Below are positions 1-10,000 of a stretch of DNA of 64,000 nucleotides, one piece after another. Under the pieces are notes generated by a model. The model was not told the origin of the DNA. It made no database searches and saw only the letters and a program-made list of their open reading frames with translations. Numbering within the stretch: the stretch's first letter is position 1; every line of letters begins with the position of its first letter. The position numbers and the translations under genes were made by a program. This stretch comes from Hexactinellida sp. DTS-2022 (taxonomy: Eukaryota > Porifera > Hexactinellida). The DNA lies in contig JAPNXP010000001.1 in assembly GCA_028753945.1 (NCBI GenBank), positions 6,872,501 to 6,936,500 of the forward strand, written 5' to 3'.

Positions 1-185
1 CAGGCATAATTTCCCGCGCGCCTAAATTCAGTTTGAGCTCGCTCACACGCGCCTAAATTACTCATTTTGTATTACTTCTATGGAAGCATCTATCGATTTT
101 CGCGCGCCTAAAAATGTTTCTTTCCAAATTCACGCGCCTCCAGGCGCGCTGCATACGCCTGGATGAAACCCTGACTAAGACCAAT

Positions 186-220
186 ACTGGGCCACTATAC
201 TATAGTATAGTCGGCACAGT
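186..220. repeat. 35-bp palindromic mini-element, copy 1
   Basis: The core is a perfect 18-bp palindrome, ACTATACTATAGTATAGT, flanked by an imperfect inverted pair ACTGGGCC and GGCACAGT. Identical 35-mers occur at 962-996 and 4,017-4,051, and a near copy on the other strand at 31,286-31,319. The class is unknown. Confidence 0.75.
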
Positions 221-674
221 AAAAAACACTAATCTGATTCTCATTGAATAAAGGTTAATGGTTGACCATTGCATTATTATGAAAGTTTATATTAACAAAT
301 GACGACAAACTATAGTAGAATTTGGAACTACCTTGGACCCCCCCCCCCGAATAATAAAGCTGGCTACGCCACTGGGGTGATACACAGATTTAATTAATAG
401 CTGGTCCCTGGATACACAACTAATGTAACCAAGATTCATAGCGGATCATCGTCCTGTGCAGAACAATAGTCAGTCCGGCATAAACCGGTGTAGCGACCCA
501 GATTATACTCGGGATATAAAGTGGGCAATCCAAGAATATTCCTTCTGTCTTCGTTTAATAGTATGTGCAAAATTTAGATTGTTTGGTGTAATCTATGATG
601 GCATTATTTTGTATGAGTTACAGACTGTCTCATAAATAGGAAACCACCTCAGACTGAGTAAAAGACATTGCAGA

Positions 675-829
675 CAGAGGCGTAGCCAGGGTGCGGCACT
701 TGGGGCACAGGCCGCACCCAACAAAGTTGTGCCCACAAAAATGCCCATTAGTATAATACTATAGTGCGGAAATGCCGCAACAGTAATCCAACAGGGCCGC
801 ACCTTCATGCAGGCCTAGCTACGCCTCTG
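675..829. mobile_element. hAT-type MITE, 155 bp
   Basis: Terminal inverted repeats begin CAGAGGCGTAGC and end GCTACGCCTCTG. A perfect 8-bp direct repeat ATTGCAGA flanks both ends (667-674 and 830-837), as expected of hAT transposition. It encodes nothing. Confidence 0.85.
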
Positions 830-961
830 ATTGCAGATACTCTTATAAACCTGGATCTGCACCTGGACATAGCACCACAAAATAATTTCTATGTTTCTCT
901 TATTAACATAGCATTTAATCCATATATTAATTAAATAAATAATAAAGGCAGTAAACTTAGA

Positions 962-996
962 ACTGGGCCACTATACTATAGTATAGTCGGCACAGT
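962..996. repeat. 35-bp palindromic mini-element, copy 2
   Basis: Identical over 35 bp to the copies at 186-220 and 4,017-4,051. It shares the preceding TTAGA and following A-run with the copy at 4,017, so the true unit may be a little longer. Confidence 0.75.
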
Positions 997-1275
997 AAAA
1001 ACCCCTCACAGTGCTTCTTCTGATTGCACTTCCAGAATGTTTAATTTAAGGAGATAGTTCGGTCGATTTGTCAATTAAACGCTGGATCAAAAGAATCTAT
1101 GATAAATACTCCTCGCTATACCTTGACATGCTATCTATCCAATTCCGAAAGAAAATTTCGATTCGGACATTTTTTTTACCTTTTTGACGTAACCAAAGGT
1201 CAAAATCATCGTCTTAAAGAATAATATGGCCATAGAGTGGTAAATAATGTAAATTCATGAAAAAGGATAATTCTA

Positions 1276-1947
1276 TATTATTAAATCTCGATTGTTGATT
1301 GTGTGTTTGTGTGTGTGTGTGTGTGTGTTTGTCCGGATTATATTAAAGTGATGGGGGATATATTAAAGTGATGGGGGAATAGAAACCGCAATTAATATTG
1401 GGATATAAACTAACTTTCAAATGTTATAATAGGTAAACAAGTATGCCGAACACGAATTTCGCGTTTATAAATTTCTCATATTAATATTTGTTGTTGTTGT
1501 TTACACAAAATAGGTAAACAAATTAATGAAAATTCAAAATCAACCTAGAAGTTAGCTTCCAACGGGTATTATAGGTAAACAAGTTGCCGAACACGAATTT
1601 CGCGTTTATAAATTTATGATATGAATATTTGTTGTTGTCGTTTACACAAAAAGGTAAACAAATTAGTGAAAATTCAAAATCAAACCAGAAGTTAGCTTTC
1701 AACGGGTATTATAGGTAGACAAGTATGCTGAACACGAATTTCGCATTTATAAAATCAAATATGAATAGTGGTTGTTGTTGTTGTTGTTTACACAAATAGG
1801 TTAACAAATTAATGAAAAATTCAAAATCATAACGTCCCTTCTACCATTTCCATGGTAGAAAATGTGAGGAGTAAGGCCGCACAGCGGCCGTTAACTTGAG
1901 GTGCGTAGCACCGATCTGTCGCAAAGCGACCGAGGCCGAAGGGCTCG
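1276..1947 (-). mobile_element. Hairpin-cassette/minisatellite element, copy 1
   Basis: Reverse-oriented copy. Read on the minus strand it starts with the GC-rich hairpin cassette (CGAGCCCTTCGGCCTCG, then GTCGC/GCGAC, GGTGC/GCACC, GGCCGC/GCGGCC and the TACCAT hairpin), runs through about three ~142-bp minisatellite units containing GCGAAATTCGTGTTCGGCAT, and ends in a CA-rich tract plus ATCGAGATTTAATAATA. It has no open frame. Other long copies: 10,338-11,127, 23,371-23,860 and 60,411-61,182. Confidence 0.8.
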
Positions 1948-2019
1948 TTTAGTTTAAACTTTAAACACATATTCACTTACAAACTAATCAAATAACAGTC
2001 ATGGCAGTATAGTATTATG

Positions 2020-2165
2020 CAGGGCCGTAGGAAGCGTCCCCCGAAGCCCCCGGCCGGGGGGGCCCCATAAATTCATATAACAAAATTATATTACTTATTC
2101 ATTCCTATGTAGGGGGCCCCTGAAGGGGTCCGGGGGGGGGCCCAGGACACATAACTACGGCCCTG
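2020..2165. mobile_element. hAT-type MITE, 146 bp, G/C-tract interior
   Basis: Termini CAGGGCCGTAG and CTACGGCCCTG are inverted. Flanks GTATTATG (2,012-2,019) and GTCTTATG (2,166-2,173) match at 7 of 8 positions, a slightly decayed target duplication. Confidence 0.75.
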
Positions 2166-2556
2166 GTCTTATGTAATATGTTCTATAGTATCAGTATACT
2201 ATAGCGTATTTACAATATGGAGAATATGGCTGATTTATGTAAATAATCGTTAATAAAACCTGGAGTAGGTTAGCGACCTATTCATTCTAATTGATAAATA
2301 GAAAGAACATCCTTAGGAGAACACAACCTCTATATTTTCAATTGATAATTCGAATTATCAGAGTCACTGGACCAGAACACAAATTTCGATATAACTGACG
2401 AACAAAAGCGAAATTGAGAAATCGGGCTTCGAGGTGATCATCTCCAGGAAATTCTATATTTCCTGTCCAAATTTGAAATCTCTATCACCAATGGTCTAGT
2501 CAGGCCATCGCGTACGGCCGGTCGGAAGTCCGACAGAGATAAATTCAATACTATGC

Positions 2557-3527
2557 CAGGGTTGCCAACCTCTGGAAACCAAAAAGCGGGAGGTTTTTGC
2601 CATTTTGGCGTGAGGTCGAAAATGAAAAAGCGAGGGACTCAAAATATATGCTATTTCTTTGAATCTATCGTGAATAGAAATTATAGAACGATACAATATG
2701 ATTAATTTGTATGTTTGGATATCTACATTTAGGAAACGCTTATTTTTCTAGTTCTATCTATCAAATTTCTTCCCGCGTATCTTGTATTCACCCAATGTAT
2801 CTAATAATCCAACAAAACTAAATAGCTAGAATAATGAATTATAATTTTTTATAAAGAATGATTTTAAATTAGATATACGTAGATGTAGCTGATTCAAATA
2901 TCTTCCAAAGTTCTCGTAATTTATTTCTTGAGATTTCAAGGAATTTCATGACGATTAAAATGTGATGTGATATGTGATGACTGATTAAAGGTAAACGGAT
3001 TTAATAACTGAACAAAAGTAACGGTAAGGGGAGAAATAAAGTAACGGTAACGGATTAACGTAAGATTTATTAACGGAGCACATCACTGATATATATATAT
3101 GTTATGTCGATTTTGTAAAATCAACATACTAACTTAATCCACCCGTGGTTGCATAGATCGACATATAAACTAACGAGAAAAAAATTCAGCATTGTATCTA
3201 GTATAACAACTTTCTGGAGCATGTAAGCGAAAGCCCACCCGAGATATTTTTAAGAATTTCTTCCAAATTCGAATTAAAACATAATAGTACAGTGTATTAT
3301 ATTAATAAGGGGCTAAATAATCTTAACTAACTTACAAGTATATGAGTAGAACAAAACTTGGCACTCGTATCTAGATTAATTTTAGCAAAAAATCAGTTAT
3401 TTACTTATTTATCATAAAATAGAAGTATAGAAACAATTTCCAAAAAAGCGGGAGTTTGAAAAGTTTAGCGGGAGGTCGGGAGGATGGGAGAAAAAAAGGC
3501 AAAAAAGCGGGAGAGTTGGCAACCCTG
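2557..3527. mobile_element. hAT-like non-autonomous element, ~970 bp
   Basis: It begins CAGGGTTGCCAACCTC and ends GTTGGCAACCCTG, with purine-rich sequence (GCGGGAGG) repeated just inside both ends. CTATGC occurs beside both ends but is offset by three bases on the right, so the target duplication is not clean. The interior is AT-rich, with TAACGG repeats around 3,000-3,075 and no coding potential. Confidence 0.7.
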
Positions 3528-3599
3528 CCCCTATGCTACTAATACTATACCCGGAGTTTCCGGGCGGCCAGAAGGATTGACCTTTGCATTTACGACGCG

Positions 3600-3715
3600 T
3601 ATGAAATCGACATTTTAGAATGTCGATTTTATAAAATCAACATTTTTAATTAGAAGATTTTGTAAAATAGAGATTTCAGAATGTCGATTTTACAAAATCA
3701 ACATAATTTATTATA
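3600..3715. repeat. ATGTCGATTTT/AAAATCGACAT palindrome cluster 1
   Basis: Several inverted copies of TGTCGATTTT(A/G)(C/T)AAAATC occur in a row. The same motif recurs at 3,107-3,130 and 4,925-5,095. Each unit can fold into a short AT-rich hairpin. Confidence 0.6.
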
Positions 3716-4016
3716 GTGCAGCGACACAACCATAAAATTGTTCATTTTTTGATAAAAGCACCAAAATTTGTACACATGTACCTTGATCATAGAACCCCCG
3801 AGATCGCGACGTTCCAGTCCTTTACTTAATTTTTCAAAATGATTGCCGGAGGCCCTTTGAATATGTCGCTATAAAAAAGTTTGCCCAAACTTTCCAGAGC
3901 GGCATGGGAGCAGAAATCGCGAGTTATATCCTAAAGTATCGGAATCAGGCATAAAACTTAACTAGCCAGAGGTTGGTCACGGAACCCTAATTTTTGACCC
4001 CACTAGTAAGATTAGA

Positions 4017-4051
4017 ACTGGGCCACTATACTATAGTATAGTCGGCACAGT
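4017..4051. repeat. 35-bp palindromic mini-element, copy 3
   Basis: Identical to the copies at 186-220 and 962-996. It abuts an inverted-repeat unit that starts with AATCCAAAATTGCAG. Confidence 0.75.
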
Positions 4052-4054
4052 AAA

Positions 4055-4530
4055 AATCCAAAATTGCAGCCTGTGTCGACGCATGTTCCTTTGGTGGCAC
4101 TATATTTTGGGGGTGGTTTATTGATAGTACCTCCAAAGGAACATGCTGTTGGCACAGCTGCAATATTGGATTTTTTTTCCAATGTCATCATCACTATAAA
4201 GGTGTTAAATTATTTCAGAAAGGTGTTTCAAAAGTCAACGACCCTTAGAGTGGTGGAAGTTTAGTTTTAGCTCACTTCATTTCAAAAAGATTCAAGTTTC
4301 AGTAGAATATAATATGTGATGAGTTAACATTTTGTATGTGCGTGTTGGGTGATCACCCAACACAACCAACCCATTCGAAATTTAGAATTCACAAAATTGT
4401 AAAAACACATTTTTTTGACGATGTCATCATCACCTCAAGGTGTCAGGGCCCATTGTAGAGGTGCTACGTGGCATAAGGATCAATTGATAAATTGAAAGTT
4501 TGTTTCTATCTTCTATAATCTCTGAGATTA
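4055..4530 (+). repeat. Dispersed repeat D, copy 1, with inverted-repeat end
   Basis: The first ~130 bp form an inverted repeat (TCCAAAATTGCAG and GTTCCTTTGG at the left, CCAAAGGAAC and CTGCAATATTGGA at the right). The rest, including TTGAAAGTTTGTTTCTATCT near 4,495, recurs in reverse orientation at 42,075-42,400. Class unknown. Confidence 0.6.
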
Positions 4531-4924
4531 ATGATATTTAATTAATTAATATAAATAATTTTTAATATTATTTATAATTTAACACCAATTTCAATCTCAA
4601 CTTACATTTATTAAGTTTAATTATTTTGTCATAAATAATAAATTTAATTAATTTGGCTATCAAATTTCAATTCCGCACACTCGATAACCCCTAATAAACA
4701 AATTGGAAGCATCTATTTAAGTCATATCCTGAATAAATTAATTATAATTAATTACGTCATTATATTAACAGTGCAATAATATTCTCGCAGAAGTAAATAT
4801 AATCACATAATCTGGAATCAATATAATTATCACAAGTTGAAACAATAGAATTAGATTTAACACTTTCAATTGAACTGAAGTGTTAGTAAACAAAGGGAAT
4901 TTGCTAGAATGAAAAAATATTCCA

Positions 4925-5095
4925 GTGTGATTTTGCAAAATCAACGAATAAAATATGTCGATTTTATAAAATCAACATTTTTTATTAGTTGATTTTGTAA
5001 AATCGACATTTCTAATTAATTGATTTTGTAAAATCGACATTCTGAAATGTCGATTTTACAAAATCAACATTTCAGATTGTCGATTTTACATAGTG
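4925..5095. repeat. ATGTCGATTTT/AAAATCGACAT palindrome cluster 2
   Basis: About seven alternating-orientation copies of the AAAATCGACAT motif, ending at dispersed repeat C, as the cluster at 3,600 also does. Confidence 0.6.
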
Positions 5096-5710
5096 AACTA
5101 ATAGTCCAGCGGCATAGACATAAAATTGCAACAGATTGTTCATTTTTTTGATAAAAGCACCAAAATTTGTACATATGTACTTTGATGTAGTGCGAACATT
5201 TTTGGATATTGAGGCAATTGAAAGAGTGTCTATATCGGCCATAACAGCTCGCCAAAGTAACCACTTCCGATAGTGTTCCCCGGACTTGTTTCCCATAATT
5301 ATTGGATATTTATGGTAAATCACGGTGAATCTCGAATTTTTTTAATCAAATCACGTTTTACAGGGTCGGTATGTTTATAATTATACTCAGGTAGTTAAGT
5401 GGAGTCGAAAGAGGGGTCACTCGATTGGGTAAGGATACAATTGGAGAATGGAATTTTTGACACATTCCTGATGCAGTCCAGCGTTGGTATGTAATATGGT
5501 CATGTAATATATCAAATTATCGGAAATTTTACTTCGAAACCGAATTCAACAATAAAAAGACGATATAACTTAATTTGAACAAGTTTTTATGGGAAACAAG
5601 TCTGGCGTACACGATCGGACGTGACTACTTTGGCGAGCTTTTATGGCCGATATAGACACTCTTTCAATTGCCTCAAAATCCAAAATGTTCGCACTACATC
5701 AAAGTCATAG
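5095..5710 (+). repeat. Dispersed repeat C
   Basis: It contains GTTCATTTTTTTGATAAAAG, CACCAAAATTTGTACA and GGCAATTGAAAGAGTGTCTA. The same blocks occur at 3,716-3,800 (partial) and on both sides of 27,135-27,660. Within this copy the second part (5,560-5,710) repeats the first in inverted orientation. Minus-strand open frames are similar between copies, but I recognise no protein. Confidence 0.55.
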
Positions 5711-6008
5711 ACTCCTTAAGGCCCCTATCTGAAGATTCTGACATTTCATAAATTGAGATTAAAGTATTTTTGAACAGTATGCAATAAGTAGTAGCTGCAC
5801 TGAAAATTTCAACTCAATCGCGGGACTATACTTTTAATGTAATAACCTTTTGAAGATTCTTACGCCATTTGTCACCATGGGAGGTCCCTTCTTTAAACTA
5901 TTTTTTGAGGGATTTGAAGCATATCTCATCCTATATCATGCAATAGCCTTTTAATTCGCTATGTAGTATGTCTCCATGTAAATCTCGGTTCCAAGGGATG
6001 TATATAAC

Positions 6009-6110
6009 GTCCCATTCTACCATTTTCTATGGAGGAAAGGATAAAGAGTAAGGCCGCATAGCGGCCGTTGACTTGAGGTCAGTAGCAGCTTTTTCAATTC
6101 CAAATCGGTT
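6009..6110 (-). repeat. Truncated hairpin cassette, no minisatellite
   Basis: Only the cassette end of the element seen at 1,276-1,947 is present. The hairpin GGCCGC-ATA-GCGGCC is intact; the neighbouring GGTGC hairpin has been lost. It is an independent truncated copy. Confidence 0.6.
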
Positions 6111-6983
6111 TCTTACACTGCTCTGTATGCAGCAGAAATTTGGAAATATTAATGTTAATAAACTTTAAACACATATTATTATTAGCTGAATACAACAGCA
6201 ATTATATTCTTGCACACCACGTCAAAATTTTATTGAGGATTCGTCCGGTTTTGTCCCTTGTCCGTCCAATACTGGTTTTGGACGACAAACCCCAAACATG
6301 ATTACTCTATTAGCAAGTTATTTTCAGTCCCAAAAGTTAATAAATATTAGGTGTTTGTTGTTGCTACTCCTTTTGAAATTGCAATATTTTACACTTGTCA
6401 ACAACGTATATAGTTTGTAGGGACGAATATTCCAAAACTTAACAGTAATTCTTTTAGCTAATTGGTCCTACTTAAGTTCAAAACTGTCCCCACCCAGTAC
6501 TATAAGTAGCACATTTCCGTAAAATGTTTGTAAAGGAAAGAATAGGGTAACAACGTTTTATTTCAACTAATGATAATATTTACACAACTAAATATTCGTA
6601 CTGAGTTAAGAACTCTACAACAATGAAACATGTAATCTATAACTAATGTAAGAAATCAGTCATATACAAAGATAAGAGCTATGTAAGTGAGGAAGGATCT
6701 GGCTATGTACAATCTCCTTCGAACTAGCGTAGATAAGAGATTCGATCGACTGCAATGTCAGAGGGGAATACAAAAACACAATGAACAGAACAAACATACA
6801 AAACAACACAGGGTTGAAAAGAAACGCTGCAATGGTATAAAGATGTAGATGTAAATAAATGTATAATATCGAAATGCGAGAACAAGCTTTGCAAAAAATA
6901 TACAAGCATATTATACATAAAAAGTGCACTCGTTAACTTCTATGTGATAGATGCCTTGCAATATCTACAAGCTGCGTGAGCTG

Positions 6984-7027
6984 CTAGCACACACGTGCTA
7001 CACTTCTGTACAGAGATGGGTCCACTT
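6984..7027 (-). CDS. Candidate terminal exon of the USP-like gene
   Basis: After acceptor CTCCCAG, phase 1 reads VDPSLYRSVARVC then TAG at 6,984-6,986. Another frame of the same DNA reads a Cys-rich end (KCSTCVLAAHAACRYCKAS) with a stop just below, but its phase does not fit exon 16. I give the in-phase version at low confidence. Confidence 0.4.
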
Positions 7028-10000
7028 CTGGGAGGTTATGATGCGATTATCTAATTAGTCATAAATAAACATACATTATTTTATAAAACAATTACCCCAG
7101 CTTACTATTTGAGAATACAGTATACGAAATCACTTTTTGAAAAGAATTTCGACATTTAATCAGGGATGGATCCACCGAGGGGGGTTCAGGGGGGTTGCAC
7201 CCCCCAAAGAATTACTCAGGGGGAGTGCAAACGCCCCCGCCAATAATATGATAATATGATATTATAATCCAAAAATGATATCTAGGGACTGGCACAATTT
7301 CCGAGATTGGTTGAGAGAAATTTGTCAGAGTTCTTTCTCAATCTCCCTATCTTCCCTATCATTAAAGTATATTAATCGTTAACTGTTGATTCATTGTGAT
7401 TGTTGGTTAATGGATAGTTTAATTAATAAATTATTTATCAATTTAGAATAGATTTCTTTGACGTTTATTAAATATATTTCAACTTTCTTGAAAGATGCTT
7501 TATCAAATGCAGTTCTTAGGAAAAAACTCCAAAAACTGGCACAGTTGACCCAAAGGCGCTTCCCAAGGCGTCCACAATCTAATGCCCAACCCTGGACATT
7601 ACACCCCCTCAGATATTTTGTGCTGGATCCATCCCTGCATTTAATTGTATAATGTTATTTTCATACACTGATTTTGTAAACATCAATAATTCACCTTTGC
7701 GAAGCTGGGTTTTTATATTGAAATGGTGCTCGATATATAAAAATGTCAATTTATTAAATCGCATACGAAAGCAGGTTTAACTATCACCTAAATAAAATTG
7801 TGTATAATAAGCCAGATGAGAGTACTTACCCTCTTCAGGAGAGAATCTCCTGGGGGGCGGAGGTGTGAAGCAGGTGGACCTCTTGAGAGGCAGGTTTTTG
7901 CTAAGGACCGGCTCCTGGGGAGGCTGGGGGGTCGGTCTGATGGGACTCTTCACTGAAGTGGAATAGGAGCGCTGGAATGTAGAGTACGCTTGTTTGTATG
8001 CAGGGGGCAGGTTCTCTTTGTTCTTGATCTCCTGTGACGGGACGGGAGCTGCGGTCGGACAGGCTTTAGAGGCCAAGACCTCCGTGTTAGACTGTATGGA
8101 CAGCTGCAGGGACTTGAACAGAGAGCTCGTAGGGGTAGAGGAGTCCACAGTAGTGCTAGAGCTAGAGCGCCGGACAGACAGAGTAGGCTCCGTAGGGAGC
8201 GTGTAGTGCCTGAGCGGACTTGTGGAAGGAAAGTTGTTGTTATTGTAGTTGTGCTTGTCCGGTGTCTGTTTGGAGTTAACGGGGGAGGTCTGTGTGCCTG
8301 TCTCCCTGAGCAGGGGAGTATAGGAGACGGAGAGGGCCTCTAGAGAGCAGGAGCTGAGACTGAGACTGCTCACACTCACACTAGTTCTGTTATCCACGCC
8401 AGTGTCGGAATCTAGAGCATCGCAGTTATAAGTAATGTGTAATGACTGCTGTATGACAGTTTAACTACCATGGCAGTTTAACTACCTTGTATTATTATAA
8501 CCATGGATATTCCAGCCATGACAGTTTAACTATCATGACAATTCTACAACTTCTTTGTATGACTTCCTCAACTGTCATACAACAGTACTAACATAGTCTC
8601 TAAGCTTAATTGGGACATTTTGGCAAGAAGGTAGTTACACCCAAATAACCTAAATTATTGGTATTAGCTTATATTGGTTTCTAGTATTTCTTGAAAGATG
8701 ACCAATAAGTGTGAGAAACAGATATATATGTTGCAGTCCTAATGCGTTTCAACGCCAAACCCCTTTGGCGCATTTTAGTTCAGCCAAACGCGTTTGGCAT
8801 GATTATATACGCCATTCGCGTTTCTAACATTATTTATTTTTATTTGTTGTCATTTAATTAATGCTAGTTAGATTATTCACAAACAGAGTATCTAATTAAT
8901 ATTCAAATATCTGTTCTACAATATTTACTGTAATTTTCATCTGTGTACTAAAATAATACCATTGCGACTTCATTGCCGGCGCCACGTATTATGAGGTGTG
9001 GGTTTTGTGGGTGTCCACTGTATAGTCTAGTGGGTGTCACTGTATAGTGTAGTGGGTGTCACTGTCCAAGCACCGCTTCATTTCCTTGAGGCAGTGGGTG
9101 TCCGGACACCCAGGACACCCCCGGTGGCGCCGGCCCTGGACTTATACTAAATATTTAAAACCATCGTGAATTAAAACAATTCACGTTCAAACTAAGTAAT
9201 TGAACAATATGTACTTGTACTATATGTATCTCGCCTTAGATTGTTTAACAGTACAGAACTATTAAAATTAACTCACATTTCTGGGCTGGTTTCTTTAGGA
9301 TAGATTTGAGAGGTTTGGTGATAGGTTTCTTTGGAGTTTTCTTATGAATAACATCAGTACTGACTTGGATATATTGATTCAATTGAACCTGAATAGCACA
9401 AGTAATTAGATTATAGATATAGTATATTCTATTATAATAAACCAAGTTTGGAACAAACAAAAACATCTCCGAATAAATACTATTCAAAATTATAAGATAT
9501 ATTATCAGTGATACTTGCCTTAGTTTTCTTCCCGGCATCATCAGGTATTGGGCTCGGGGGCTGAGCAGAGATCTTCTTCAGAATGAACATCCTATACAAA
9601 CCTCTCCAGCGCTCTGAATACCTCTTTCTCGTCATCCTACTCAGAATAAACAAATAGTATACAATAAAGTTATTATAGTAAGGACGCTCGATAGCAAGAT
9701 GGGGCCTGGCAGGGGCGGGGCTAAGGGGAGCGGCAGGCCCCATAACAAGCCCGAGTCAGAGCACACACTAATGTATGTTAATAGTATTGCTTCATTACTA
9801 CAATCGATATTCTAAAATCCAAGTACAGTAAAACCTCCAAAAGTGAACACCTCTAACTGCTCTAAGAAATGAACAACTCCAAAATATGAATATTTTTTCT
9901 CGGTCCCAAATTTTCCACATTACTTTTGACACACGTTATAATAAATCATGAAAAGTGAACACCTCTCAAAAGTGAACTTTTTTGCTGGTCCCGAGGGTGT

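Larger units (their letters stand above)
1..6983. other. Repeat-rich flank, no gene recognised
   Basis: This is the stretch before the 3' end of the USP-like gene. I see no open frame with a recognisable protein. It holds the palindromic mini-elements, hAT MITEs, one hairpin/minisatellite element and AT-rich palindromic repeats listed separately. The open frames here (up to about 90 codons) fall inside repeats or low-complexity DNA and look like chance. The 3' untranslated region of the USP-like gene probably occupies part of 6,550-6,983. Confidence 0.6.

Noticed and set aside
593..808. 71-codon minus-strand frame
   Set aside because: It runs through the hAT MITE at 675-829.
6660..6929. Hydrophobic 89-codon minus-strand frame
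   Set aside because: Lies where the 3' untranslated region of the USP-like gene is expected; Leu/Ile/Tyr-rich by base composition, no known domain.
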